Of a stretch of 64,000 bases of DNA, positions 8,682 to 17,335 are shown piece by piece. The notes beneath the pieces are model-generated. The model ran no database searches and had not been told where the DNA came from. It saw only the letters and a list, made by a program, of their open reading frames with translations. Source of the DNA: SLJN01 sp964505385 (lineage in GTDB: Bacteria > Bacteroidota > Rhodothermia > Balneolales > Natronogracilivirgulaceae). The stretch spans positions 1-64,000 of the forward strand of contig CAZDIA010000008.1 of NCBI GenBank assembly GCA_964505385.1. Direction: 5' to 3'. Positions within the stretch are counted from its first letter, which is position 1. Every line of letters starts with the position of its first letter. Made by a program: the position numbers and the translations under genes.

Positions 8682-9533
8682 TTGATCACATTAATCATCA
8701 TTTTGACTTTACTCTCTGCCGGTCAACAGGATAATCCGGCTTACCGAATCTTTGATCAGGAAGGTAACTCATCGAATTTTGCGGAGTTCATTGAAACCGC
8801 CCGGCAGTCTGAAATGATTTTTTTCGGTGAACTGCATAACAATCCGATTTCGCACTGGTTGCGCCAGGAAATTTTTGATGAAATCCACCAGACGGATGAC
8901 CGAAGCTTGTTAATTGGCGCAGAAATGTTTGAACGCGATGATCAGCTCATCCTGGATGAATACCTGAAAGACTGGACAGCCGAAAATAATTTTGAAGATG
9001 AAGCCAAACTCTGGTCAAATTATGATACCGATTACAAACCGATGGTGCAGTGGGCTAAAGAGCATGAAGTTCCCTTGATAGCCACTAATATCCCAAGGAG
9101 GTATGCGGCGATGGTGAATCATAACGGATTGGATTTTCTTGATACCCTCGACCAGCGGGCATCTGAGTATATCGCTCCGCTTCCACTGGAAGTTGATATG
9201 GAACTAAAATCATATCAGGAGATGATGGATATGGGCGGGCATCACGGCACTGAAAATTTGGTTAAGGCTCAGGCTATAAAAGATGCCACTATGGCACATT
9301 CCATACTTGAACATTTCGATGAGGACCGGCACCGTTTAATTCATATTAACGGCGCTTTTCATACACGCTATAATGAGGGCATAATTTGGTATCTGGAACA
9401 GGAAAACCCGGAAATTTCCACCCTAACTATCTCTACTGTTGAGCAACAGCAGACCGATTCATTGGAAACACGCCATCACGATGTCGCCGACTTCCTGTTA
9501 GTGGTTCCGGATAATATGACCAAAACTCACTAA
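8682..9533 (+). CDS. ChaN family (DUF399) putative haem-binding lipoprotein-like protein
   Basis: Member of the ChaN/Tiki-like fold, described as haem-binding in Campylobacter ChaN; its true role is unclear. The conserved opening block is seen (IFFGELHNN near residue 46), as are the GAEMFERDDQ segment and the HINGAFHTRY block near the C-terminus. The hydrophobic start MITLIIILTLLSAG suggests export, but no lipobox Cys follows, unlike classical ChaN lipoproteins. The start is TTG at 8682, supported by AGAGGA about eight bases upstream. It follows the phosphodiesterase gene by 11 bases and is convergent with dusB. Confidence 0.85.
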   Translation: MITLIIILTLLSAGQQDNPAYRIFDQEGNSSNFAEFIETARQSEMIFFGELHNNPISHWLRQEIFDEIHQTDDRSLLIGAEMFERDDQLILDEYLKDWTAENNFEDEAKLWSNYDTDYKPMVQWAKEHEVPLIATNIPRRYAAMVNHNGLDFLDTLDQRASEYIAPLPLEVDMELKSYQEMMDMGGHHGTENLVKAQAIKDATMAHSILEHFDEDRHRLIHINGAFHTRYNEGIIWYLEQENPEISTLTISTVEQQQTDSLETRHHDVADFLLVVPDNMTKTH

Positions 9534-9549
9534 GGTATCATAGCCGGAG

Positions 9550-10533
9550 TCACAGTGCTACAGCTTCGTAATCCATCGGATCGAAGTTGAGAATGCGTTC
9601 TGTAATTTCATCAGGATCGTCAAGTTCCATGATTTGTGTGCGCAGCTTCTTTCCGTTTCGGATTCCCTTGATGTAATTGCCGTAATGCTTTTTCATCATG
9701 ATAACTCCATAGCGCTCCCCATGATATTCGACCGAGGCACGCAGCTGATCTGCACACATGGCAAGCCGTTCGGCCAGTGTAGGTTCGGGAAGGTGTTCGC
9801 CGTATTCCAGATAATGACGCGCCTGTTGAAAAATCCACGGATTACCGATGGCCGCCCGGCCAATCATCACACCGTCAACCCCGGTTTCATGAAACAGATA
9901 TTTCACATGTTCCGGCGTTGTTATATCGCCGTTGGCAATGACGGGAATTTCCAGACCGGGAGTTTCTTTCAGATATTTGAAATAATCCCAGCGGGCCTCA
10001 CCTTTGTATTTCTGGTTGCGGGTACGAGCGTGAACCGTTAACGCTTTTATTCCAACCTCCTGAAGCATCAGTGCAACCTCACGAATACGTATGGTTTGAT
10101 CATCCCAACCGAGCCGGGTCTTGACGGTTACCGGAAGATCGGTTGCATCCACAACAGTGCCGGCCATACGTTCCATCATTCCGAGGTCACGCAAGCAGGC
10201 CGAGCCGGCATTTTTGCTCACCACTTTGTACACCGGGCATCCGAAATTAATATCTATAAGATCGGGATTGTTGTTTTCCGCTACCTTAGTAGCACCGTGC
10301 ATCGCCTCCTCGCGTCCGCCGAAAATTTGAATGCCAAACGGCCGCTCCATCTCTTCGAAATACATTTTGTGCAGGCCGTTATCCCGGATAATCGATTCCG
10401 AGCTAATAAATTCGGTGTACACGACATCCGCTCCCTGGCGCTTGCACATTTGCCGGAAGGGAGAATCGGTGACATCCTCCATTGGTGCCAGGAACAGCGG
10501 ATATTTTGAAGTTTTGATGGAGCTAATCTGCAT
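9550..10533 (-). CDS. dusB: tRNA-dihydrouridine synthase (DusB type)
   Basis: FMN-dependent enzyme that reduces uridine to dihydrouridine in tRNA. Family motifs are present in order: APMEDVTDSPF (residues 16-26), INFGCP (95-100), the catalytic Cys113 in GSACLRD, VKTRLGW, TVHARTR, VIANGDI and IGRAAIGNPW. The frame is open to an ATG at 10617, but homology begins near MQISSIKT, so the ATG at 10533 (327 residues, normal family length) is preferred. It is a single gene, convergent with the ChaN-like gene and divergent from the aldolase gene. Confidence 0.93.
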   Translation of the reverse strand: MQISSIKTSKYPLFLAPMEDVTDSPFRQMCKRQGADVVYTEFISSESIIRDNGLHKMYFEEMERPFGIQIFGGREEAMHGATKVAENNNPDLIDINFGCPVYKVVSKNAGSACLRDLGMMERMAGTVVDATDLPVTVKTRLGWDDQTIRIREVALMLQEVGIKALTVHARTRNQKYKGEARWDYFKYLKETPGLEIPVIANGDITTPEHVKYLFHETGVDGVMIGRAAIGNPWIFQQARHYLEYGEHLPEPTLAERLAMCADQLRASVEYHGERYGVIMMKKHYGNYIKGIRNGKKLRTQIMELDDPDEITERILNFDPMDYEAVAL

Positions 10534-10766
10534 GATCTGCTTTACTTGTGAATCGCAGCTTAAAATACGAAAATTTGCTGATCGCATTGTATACTGATAT
10601 TCAAAAGTTGAGCGCACTCAAGGTTACACTTCAAACACTTTTAAACTTCCAATGATCAATTCGATTCGTGGTTACCCGGTTGTTGCCGGGTTACAAGTAA
10701 AATTTTTCACTTCTTGATTATACAGTTCGCCCAGGTCCCTTTCGTTAGGTTGATGATAGCAAACAA

Positions 10767-10807
10767 AGAAGCGTTTTTTACTAATTTTCCGGGTTAAAAG
10801 CGCTTCT
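10767..10807 (+). promoter_or_regulatory. Inverted repeat in the leader of the aldolase gene
   Basis: AGAAGCG (10767-10773) pairs with CGCTTCT (10801-10807); a T-run next to the left arm and AAAA next to the right arm extend the stem. It lies 83-123 bases upstream of the aldolase start codon. A TATAAT hexamer follows at 10814-10819. It could be an operator or an attenuator-like hairpin. A second, weaker hairpin (GTTACCCGG/CCGGGTTAC, 10671-10694) lies further upstream. Confidence 0.35.
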
Positions 10808-10889
10808 GAAGATTATAATATTTTTCTAAAAAAAGCTATCTTCACTGCGTAGAATTATTTCAACAAAAGCTCAACCTAAAGGAGGTATT

Positions 10890-11969
10890 ATGGCAGTAGC
10901 CAATCAAACGAAAGTAGAAGAACTTCTTGGTCAGGAAGCTGAAACATTATTAAATCACCAGTGCAAGACGATCCCTAAAGATCAATTGCATCTGCCCGGA
11001 CCTGACCACGTTGATAAAGTATGGATGAATTCGGATCGCAATAATCGCGTACTCCGTAATCTGGAATGGATGTATGAGCACGGTCGACTCGGTGGAACCG
11101 GCTATCTGTCAATTTTGCCTGTTGATCAGGGTATTGAGCACTCAGGCGGTGCTTCTTTTGCCAAAAACCCTGCGTATTTCGATCCGGAGAATATCGTCAA
11201 ACTCGCTATTGAAGGCGGTTGCAATGCCGTAGCTTCTACATTTGGCGTACTCGGAGCGGTTTCGCGCAAATATGCGCATAAAATTCCGTTTCTTGTTAAG
11301 ATCAATCATAACGAATTGATGACCTATCCGAACAATTATCAGCAGATTCTGTTCGGAACAGTTGATGAAGCTTACAATATGGGAGCGGCCGCTGTTGGAG
11401 CAACCATCTATTTTGGATCCGAAGATTCAAATCGAGAGATTGTTGAGATTGCCGAAGCTTTTGCCTATGCTCATGAACTGGGAATGGCTACCGTTCTCTG
11501 GTGCTACACCCGAAATAATGCTTTCAAACATAACGGCACCGACTATCACACTGCTGCCGACCTGACTGGTCAAGCTAATCATATCGGTGTCACCATTGAA
11601 GCTGATATTATCAAGCAAAAGATGCCGACAAATAATGGTGGGTATAAAGCACTAAATGAGGGCTCATCATCTTATGGAAAATTTAATGAGCTAATGTACG
11701 ATGAACTCACCACCGATAATCCAATTGATTTGACCCGCTATCAGGTTGCTAACTGCTACATGGGCAGAGCAAGCCTGATCAACTCCGGAGGAGCCTCCGG
11801 TAAAGATGATTTCGGCGATGCTGCGCGCACGGCAGTTATCAATAAACGCGCCGGCGGTGCCGGATTGATCAGCGGGCGAAAAGCATTTCAACGCCCGATG
11901 GAAGATGGCGTTAAGCTGCTCCAAACCATTCAGGACGTATACCTGGATGACAGCATCACAATTGCCTGA
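10890..11969 (+). CDS. fbaB: Class I fructose-bisphosphate aldolase (FbaB/DhnA type)
   Basis: Cytoplasmic glycolytic and gluconeogenic enzyme that interconverts fructose 1,6-bisphosphate with dihydroxyacetone phosphate and glyceraldehyde 3-phosphate. It belongs to the archaeal/E. coli FbaB class I group, not the zinc-dependent class II. Supporting blocks are LPVDQGIEHSGG (76-87), FLVKINHNELM, GATIYFGSEDS, LWCYTRNN and EADIIKQKMP, with Lys242 the expected Schiff-base lysine. The length (359) is typical. The start is certain: a strong AAAGGAGG site (10878-10885) sits just ahead of the ATG, which is unusual in this window and suggests high expression. A terminator follows 27 bases after the stop. 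Confidence 0.93.
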   Translation: MAVANQTKVEELLGQEAETLLNHQCKTIPKDQLHLPGPDHVDKVWMNSDRNNRVLRNLEWMYEHGRLGGTGYLSILPVDQGIEHSGGASFAKNPAYFDPENIVKLAIEGGCNAVASTFGVLGAVSRKYAHKIPFLVKINHNELMTYPNNYQQILFGTVDEAYNMGAAAVGATIYFGSEDSNREIVEIAEAFAYAHELGMATVLWCYTRNNAFKHNGTDYHTAADLTGQANHIGVTIEADIIKQKMPTNNGGYKALNEGSSSYGKFNELMYDELTTDNPIDLTRYQVANCYMGRASLINSGGASGKDDFGDAARTAVINKRAGGAGLISGRKAFQRPMEDGVKLLQTIQDVYLDDSITIA

Positions 11970-11996
11970 TAATTTTATTTGGCAATTATTCTTTCT

Positions 11997-12044
11997 AAGC
12001 CACGGGGTTTCTGATGGATTTCAGATAAACCCGTGGCTTTTTTT
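11997..12044 (+). terminator. Rho-independent terminator of the aldolase gene
   Basis: The stem AAGCCACGG-GG-TTT pairs with AAACCCGTGGCTT (one bulged G), followed by a run of seven T. The stable stem, T-run and position 27 bases after the aldolase stop make this a clear intrinsic terminator. Confidence 0.9.
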
Positions 12045-12117
12045 ATCCGCTTTACTTTATTTGCCGAAAATATTACTCTTTTAGTGAAGGAATATTTGAT
12101 TCCATAAATCAAACAAG

Positions 12118-12546
12118 ATGGGTTCAGATGCGGAAAATATAAACGGGATGGATCACAGCGCGGCTGAGCGGCTTACCCATGCTATCTACGGACTGCAACT
12201 CGCTACTCTGATTACTGTCCTCACCTTCTTTGTTGCCGTTATCATCAATTATGTGAAACGGGATGATGTAGCCGGCACCCTATTTGAAGCGCACTTCAAC
12301 TGGCAGATTCGCACCTTTTGGGTCATTGTGACCATGTACATCATCGCATTCGCTGTTTTTTTGATTGCGGCCATCATCGTCGGATTTACCGAAGGTAGTT
12401 TTGTTGAAGTCGGTATTTTGGGATTACCCTTTGGCCTGGCTTTTCTTGCGATACCTGTCGTCGGTTTTATTTCGGTTATATATCTCATATACAGAGTTGC
12501 CAAAGGATGGATCCGATTGAATGAAGGCCGGCACCCTTCAGATTAA
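12118..12546 (+). CDS. DUF4870-like small membrane protein
   Basis: Predicted inner-membrane protein of 142 residues with three hydrophobic segments (about 21-46, 64-90 and 101-128). The pattern (Y-GLQL near the N-terminus, HFNWQIRTFW before the second segment, and a C-terminal YRVAKGWIRLNEGR) matches DUF4870-family membrane proteins, whose function is unknown. The ATG at 12118 is used; a second ATG at 12148 is possible. No operon partner is obvious; the next gene begins about 100 bases later on the same strand. Confidence 0.75.
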   Translation: MGSDAENINGMDHSAAERLTHAIYGLQLATLITVLTFFVAVIINYVKRDDVAGTLFEAHFNWQIRTFWVIVTMYIIAFAVFLIAAIIVGFTEGSFVEVGILGLPFGLAFLAIPVVGFISVIYLIYRVAKGWIRLNEGRHPSD

Positions 12547-12650
12547 ATTTATTGACTCTCAAGTTTTTACACCAGAATATAAGCGAGATTCGTTAAGCTT
12601 TACGTTATGACTTTTTGCCCGGGTAAGAACCCGCCTAATTGTTGCACCAG

Positions 12651-13703
12651 ATGTCTGCTTTGTCCACTGTGAGTTTACCAAAGAAGCCGTTTTTCTCTGG
12701 CTGGTATCTGATAATCTCGCTACTTCTCAGTCTCGGGACCGTCGCATTGTTAATGTATTTTACCTGGTCGCCGGGAATTTTTGATCGCCTTGCTTGGAAG
12801 CGGACTCCCGGTCTGTTTTTGGCATTGGGAGTTGTAGCCATGCGGCTCTGGTTTTTATCAGCAAAAATCCGCTATCTGTCTGAAAAGCGAATTAGCTGGC
12901 CGGCTTCAATCAGAGTGGTATTATCCTGGGAGTTTGCATCCTCCATTTCCCCGTCAACAATAGGAGGAGCTCCGGTAGCCACTTATGCCATGACCCTTGA
13001 AAAACTCAAATGGGGTGAATCATCAGCTATAATGATATACGGTATTATGCTGGATCAAATCTGGATGGCTATGATTATTCCCGTATTGCTTATCGGGGGA
13101 ATTTATCTTGAAATTGTACCGGCGGGTACCGGCTGGGTGGGGCAGGCAGCTATGATTTTTATTTATGTAGCTCTGCTGTCCTATGCCGGGGTTTTAATTT
13201 ACGGGATATTCCGGAATCCGGTCATTTTCGGCAAAATCGCTTCATTTATATTCTCATTGCCGTGGTTGAAAAGATTCAGGGAGAAAATCACGCCGGAAGT
13301 CGAGAATCTGGAGGCCTACGCCCGGCAGATCAACAGAAAATCTTTCCGGTTTGTATTTACCACGTTCTCCTTTTCCACTATGGCCTGGCTTTGCCGAGCC
13401 GCCCTTCCTACCATAGTCGTACTCAGCCTTGTACCGGCAGATGTTTTGCTCTCCTCACTACGCAGTATAGCCATGATGCTCGCCGGACTGTTTATTCCCA
13501 CTCCCGGCGGAAGCGGCGGGGTTGAAGGATTATTTGCAGTTTTCCAGGGCCCCCTGATGACCCGGGATGGATTCGTCGGGCTTGGCGTGTTTTTATGGAG
13601 GTTGATCAGCTTTTACATTCTCATCGGAGCAGGGATGCTGGTCATGGCCTGGTATTTGCGCGGTGATGCTGTAAATACTGTTCCGGTGGAAGGCAAACAG
13701 TGA
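12651..13703 (+). CDS. Lysylphosphatidylglycerol synthase TM-domain (UPF0104) flippase-like membrane protein
   Basis: Polytopic inner-membrane protein of the LPG_synthase_TM/UPF0104 family, related to the flippase half of MprF. Many members are proposed lipid or polyprenyl-sugar flippases, but substrates are mostly unknown. Around eight membrane segments are visible, with the family hallmarks SPSTIGGAPVATYAM in the first half and the glycine-rich PTPGGSGGVEG near residue 290. There is no C-terminal aminoacyltransferase domain. The frame could begin at TTG 12639, but the ATG at 12651 (350 residues) is preferred. Convergent with hepT. Confidence 0.85.
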   Translation: MSALSTVSLPKKPFFSGWYLIISLLLSLGTVALLMYFTWSPGIFDRLAWKRTPGLFLALGVVAMRLWFLSAKIRYLSEKRISWPASIRVVLSWEFASSISPSTIGGAPVATYAMTLEKLKWGESSAIMIYGIMLDQIWMAMIIPVLLIGGIYLEIVPAGTGWVGQAAMIFIYVALLSYAGVLIYGIFRNPVIFGKIASFIFSLPWLKRFREKITPEVENLEAYARQINRKSFRFVFTTFSFSTMAWLCRAALPTIVVLSLVPADVLLSSLRSIAMMLAGLFIPTPGGSGGVEGLFAVFQGPLMTRDGFVGLGVFLWRLISFYILIGAGMLVMAWYLRGDAVNTVPVEGKQ

Positions 13704-13724
13704 TGCTTTTTTGATAAAAAAAGT

Positions 13725-14057
13725 CTACCGGGATATCTTTTTTAGTTTATTCTCGAGCTCCGGTATATCTCTTTCAACAACTACCCAAACCGCCTCTATA
13801 TCAACTCCGATATAATCATGAATTAATTTATCTCTCAATCCGGCAATCTTTTTCCAGGGGATATCGGGGTGTTTTGCCCGGAACTCCTGATTAATTTGTT
13901 TGGTAGCTTCGCCAATTATCTCAAGATTTCTGATGACAGCGTCCTGTAATAACTCATCATTCAAAAACCGGGTTTTATCATAACCTACCATGAACCTCTT
14001 AATTTTTGAGATACATTCTTGAATATGAGCAACATAAATCACAGGGTCTTTTTGCAT
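13725..14057 (-). CDS. hepT: HepT-like HEPN ribonuclease toxin
   Basis: Toxin of a HepT-MntA (type VII) toxin-antitoxin module: a HEPN-domain RNase that is silenced when its partner adds AMP to a tyrosine. The 110-residue protein is all-helical and carries the R-x4-H-x-Y signature as RDKLIHDY (Arg75, His80, Tyr82): Arg and His are the RNase residues and Tyr the expected modification site. Its ATG overlaps the stop of the upstream nucleotidyltransferase gene by one base (TAATG), so the two are coupled with antitoxin first. DUF86 is the older family name. Confidence 0.88.
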   Translation of the reverse strand: MQKDPVIYVAHIQECISKIKRFMVGYDKTRFLNDELLQDAVIRNLEIIGEATKQINQEFRAKHPDIPWKKIAGLRDKLIHDYIGVDIEAVWVVVERDIPELENKLKKISR

Positions 14058-14338
14058 TAGTCAAGCCGGATTAAATCTCTCGAAATATAGGGTTCCATTT
14101 TTGGATTGATTGATTTTTTGGTTACTACCTCCACTTTTAAACCAAGAGCTTCCGAAAGTTCCTGTTCTAATCCAATAATATCCAATAAACTTACATCCTC
14201 ACTAAATTCAATAAGAATATCCAGATCACTGCCGGAATGTTCTTCCCCCCTTGCATAGGAACCATATATACCCACCATTTCAGGTCGGTATCTGGATGTT
14301 ATTTCAAGAATTTTATGTTTATCTGCTTCTTTAAGCAT
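14057..14338 (-). CDS. mntA: MntA-like minimal nucleotidyltransferase antitoxin
   Basis: Small nucleotidyltransferase of the pol-beta superfamily that inactivates HepT by transferring AMP to its conserved tyrosine. The GS-x10-DxD active-site motif is intact (Gly26-Ser27, Asp38, Asp40 in GSYARGEEHSGSDLD), and a third acidic residue expected on a later strand fits the VEVVT segment. At 93 residues it is a typical stand-alone MNT. First gene of the two-gene module. Confidence 0.88.
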   Translation of the reverse strand: MLKEADKHKILEITSRYRPEMVGIYGSYARGEEHSGSDLDILIEFSEDVSLLDIIGLEQELSEALGLKVEVVTKKSINPKMEPYISRDLIRLD

Positions 14339-14660
14339 ATCTGTTATTATTGAACTAAATGTGTAACGTCCAATAATAACTTAACATATTGGCTATACAC
14401 TTACACAAGTTTATCAGACAAAAAAAGTAACAAGCTTTTGTTAAAGCATGAGGTCGTATAAAAAGACAAAGGTGTCTAAAACTGACTTAATAATTCAGGC
14501 ATCATTCCCGACTGAGAAATTCGGGACAAGCTCCGGAATTCCTGAAGCGGCTGCTTCCAAAAGCCATCGGGACGGAGCCTACCCTGCACTTTGTTTGGGG
14601 ATCCAGGGAAGGACATAAAATCAGCCCTTAACCCTGGATCCCGGATAATGCTAATAGAAC
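14339..14660. repeat. Gene-free stretch with hairpin-forming repeats between pgk and mntA
   Basis: No coding region is supported. A perfect 11-bp inverted repeat, GGGATCCAGGG (14598-14608) and CCCTGGATCCC (14632-14642), encloses a 23-base loop and ends 18 bases from the pgk stop. Further left, CCCGA and TCGGG arms near 14507-14523 form a smaller hairpin followed by CGGGACAAGC, whose complement recurs near 52530. Neither hairpin has a T-run, so they look like REP-like dispersed repeats more than terminators, though the first could still help end the pgk transcript. Confidence 0.45.
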
Positions 14661-15872
14661 TTACGCATCCGACAGGTGGGTGATACCGGGCAGTTCTTTA
14701 CCTTCGAGATACTCAAGGCTGGCACCACCACCGGTGGAAACGTGAGATACCGCACTTTCGAGCCCTGCTTGTTTAACCGCAGAAGAGGAATCACCGCCAC
14801 CTACTATGGTAATAGTCTTGCTTTCCTCTGTTGCTTTAGCCAGGGCTGATGCAATTGCAAAAGTGCCTCTGGAGAAATTCTCCATTTCAAAAACACCCAT
14901 CGGACCGTTCCAGATTACGGTCTGTGCATTTTTGATTTCATCAGCATACAGTTCTGCGGTATCCGGACCTATATCCAGACCCATCCATCCATCTTCTATG
15001 CCGTCATCTTTACGGACGATTTTGGTCTCAGTATCATTGGAAAATTCTTTGCCCACTACAGAATCGCCGGGCAACAGAATCTCTACATTTTGCTGTTTCG
15101 CCTTTTCCATCAATTCCCCGGCAAGTGAGACTTTATCTTCCTCAACCAGCGATTTTCCGGTTGACAGGCCAAGTGCTTTATAAAATGTATACGTCATCGC
15201 TCCACCGATGATAATGGCATCGGCTTTGGTAAGCAGGTTTTCAATTACCCCGATTTTGTCAGATACCTTCGCCCCACCAAGAATTGCTTTAAATGGGCGT
15301 TTCGGATTGTTTACGGTGTTGTCGAGATAATCAATTTCTTTTTCCAAAAGGAAGCCTGCTGCTGCATACTGCATGTGCCCGGTGATACCGGCAACAGAGC
15401 TATGCGCACGGTGGCTGCTTCCAAAAGCATCATTAACATACACTTCACCGAGCTCAGCAAGCTGTTTTGAAAATTCGGGATCATTTTTGGTCTCACCGGG
15501 ATGAAACCGCACGTTCTCCATCAGTACAATTTCACCGGGCCCGGCTTGATCAACAGTGCTTTTTGCTTTTTCTCCGATGCAATCTTCAGCAAAATGAACT
15601 TTTGTTATAAGCCGGTCTTTCAGAAGATTCGCAAGATGATCAGCAACCGGTTTTAATGAAAACTCGGGCTTAGGCTCGCCTTTGGGCCTGCCAAGATGGC
15701 TAAGTAAAATCAGCGTGCCATCCTGTTGTATGATATGTTCGATTGAGGGCAAAGCCTGTATAATTCTGTTATCATCAGTAATAGTTGATCCATCCAGCGG
15801 GACGTTAAAATCCACCCGCATTACAACTTTTTTTCCCTTAAGGTCGAGATCTTTTAAACGTAGTTTTGCCAT
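14661..15872 (-). CDS. pgk: Phosphoglycerate kinase
   Basis: Glycolytic enzyme making ATP and 3-phosphoglycerate from 1,3-bisphosphoglycerate and ADP in the cytoplasm. Full-length (403 residues) with all family blocks: MRVDFNVPLDG (18-28), SHLGRPKGE, ENVRFHPGE, NDAFGSSHRAHSS, GGAKVSDKI, WNGPMGVFE, the nucleotide loop GGGDSSSAV, and STGGGASLEYLEGKELPG near the C-terminus. The ATG start gives MAKLRLKDLD, as in homologues. It appears to be a single-gene unit, with hairpin repeats just downstream. Confidence 0.97.
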   Translation of the reverse strand: MAKLRLKDLDLKGKKVVMRVDFNVPLDGSTITDDNRIIQALPSIEHIIQQDGTLILLSHLGRPKGEPKPEFSLKPVADHLANLLKDRLITKVHFAEDCIGEKAKSTVDQAGPGEIVLMENVRFHPGETKNDPEFSKQLAELGEVYVNDAFGSSHRAHSSVAGITGHMQYAAAGFLLEKEIDYLDNTVNNPKRPFKAILGGAKVSDKIGVIENLLTKADAIIIGGAMTYTFYKALGLSTGKSLVEEDKVSLAGELMEKAKQQNVEILLPGDSVVGKEFSNDTETKIVRKDDGIEDGWMGLDIGPDTAELYADEIKNAQTVIWNGPMGVFEMENFSRGTFAIASALAKATEESKTITIVGGGDSSSAVKQAGLESAVSHVSTGGGASLEYLEGKELPGITHLSDA

Positions 15873-16004
15873 GGTTCTACAATAGTTTTTTAAGTGTTGG
15901 TTTAGACAACATAAATATCAAAAAAACAGATGAATGATTAATGAAGCTTAAATTTTCATAAGATATAACACACAAGCATTTGGCTTGTGACTAACCTGCT
16001 ATTA

Positions 16005-17120
16005 TTACGCCAATACCTTATCCACAGGTTCCCAGTTCATGTCGAATGCCTCGGCTACCGGTTTATAGGTAATGTTACCATATGCTACATTCAGTCCTTT
16101 AGCAAGGTCCGGGTCTTCATTCATGGCTGTTTCCCAGCCTTTATTCGCGAGATCAATGGCATAATGAAGCGTGACATTGGTCAATCCAACCGTAGATGTA
16201 TAAGGTACTGCGCCGGGCATATTTGCCACACAATAGTGAATTACATCATCCACAAGATATATGGGATGATCGTGTGTAGTCGGTTTTGCCGTTTCAATAC
16301 ATCCACCCTGATCAATTGCCACATCAACCACAACGGAGCCCTTTTTCATCGGCCCAAGCATATCACGTTTGATGAGATATGGTGCCTTAGCCCCGGGAAT
16401 CAGCACACCACCGACGATTAAATCAAGCATAGGCAGCATCGCCCGGATGTTATTTTCCGAGGAGTAGAGGGTAGTTACATTTTTAGGCATGAAATCATCA
16501 AGCTGGCGCAACCTTGCCACATTGATGTCCATAATCGTTACATTAGCACCCATTCCGGCTGCCATTTTCGCAGCATTAACTCCAACTATACCTCCACCAA
16601 GAATCAGCACATTTGCCGGTTTTACCCCGGGAATTCCGGCAAGTAAAATTCCATGACCTCCCTGTGCCTTTTCCAGATATTTAGCCCCCTGCTGAACTGA
16701 CATCCGCCCGGCAACTTCACTCATAGGAATGAGCAATGGCAGACTGCCATCAGGTTTTTCCACGGTTTCGTAAGCAATTGCAATACAACCTGAGTCTACA
16801 ACCGCCTGCGTAAGCTCTCTGCTGGCAGCAAAATGGAAAAAAGTAAATATTACCTGACCTTCCCGCATTCGCGGATATTCTTCTTTAATGGGCTCTTTAA
16901 CTTTCATAATCATTTCGGCCCGTCTCCAAAGCTCATCCGGATCTTCAACTATTTCAGCACCGGCTTCTTTGTACTGATCATCCGTAAAACCGCTTCCAAC
17001 TCCTCCGTTTTTCTCAATTAAAACTTTATGGCCGTTGCGAATCAATTCCATCGCTCCACCAGGAACCAGTGCTATCCTGTTTTCATGTGCTTTTATTTCC
17101 TTTGGTACTCCGATAATCAT
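16005..17120 (-). CDS. ald: Alanine dehydrogenase
   Basis: NAD-dependent enzyme that converts L-alanine to pyruvate and ammonia and back. The protein begins MIIGVPKEIKAHENRIAL, the conserved N-terminus, so the ATG at 17120 is chosen although the frame is open to 17213; this gives 371 residues, the standard length. Other landmarks are the YETVEKPDGSLPLLIPMSE block, the Rossmann motif GGGIVGVNAAK, and DVAIDQGGC. A short perfect hairpin (CACAAGC/GCTTGTG, 15971-15989) lies just after the stop but lacks a clear T-run. Single gene between pgk and the acyl-CoA dehydrogenase unit. Confidence 0.96.
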   Translation of the reverse strand: MIIGVPKEIKAHENRIALVPGGAMELIRNGHKVLIEKNGGVGSGFTDDQYKEAGAEIVEDPDELWRRAEMIMKVKEPIKEEYPRMREGQVIFTFFHFAASRELTQAVVDSGCIAIAYETVEKPDGSLPLLIPMSEVAGRMSVQQGAKYLEKAQGGHGILLAGIPGVKPANVLILGGGIVGVNAAKMAAGMGANVTIMDINVARLRQLDDFMPKNVTTLYSSENNIRAMLPMLDLIVGGVLIPGAKAPYLIKRDMLGPMKKGSVVVDVAIDQGGCIETAKPTTHDHPIYLVDDVIHYCVANMPGAVPYTSTVGLTNVTLHYAIDLANKGWETAMNEDPDLAKGLNVAYGNITYKPVAEAFDMNWEPVDKVLA

Positions 17121-17239
17121 AAGTAATAGTTTTATAGAAGTGAACGATTGCATTTGATGGCAAAATACAAAATTTGGCCGATTATGATAGCGGTTATCCT
17201 GTTCGCTGAACAAAATTTAATTGAACTGCAAATACACAT

Positions 17240-17281
17240 AAAAAAAGCCACAGGCTCGATTAATCGCTGAGCCCATGGCTT
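17240..17281 (-). terminator. Rho-independent terminator of the acyl-CoA dehydrogenase operon
   Basis: Read leftwards, AAGCCA-TG-GGCTC pairs with GAGCC-TG-TGGCTT around a short loop, followed by a run of seven T. It lies 55 bases beyond the acyl-CoA dehydrogenase stop and about 120 bases ahead of ald, so it should separate the two leftward units. Confidence 0.85.
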
Positions 17282-17335
17282 AATTATTTCGTGATTTTAA
17301 TTAGTTCACCGTCAAAAGAAACAAACCTGCTTTCA

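Noticed and set aside
15971..15989. CACAAGC/GCTTGTG hairpin after ald as an intrinsic terminator
   Set aside because: The stem is short and no clear T-run follows in the direction of ald transcription.
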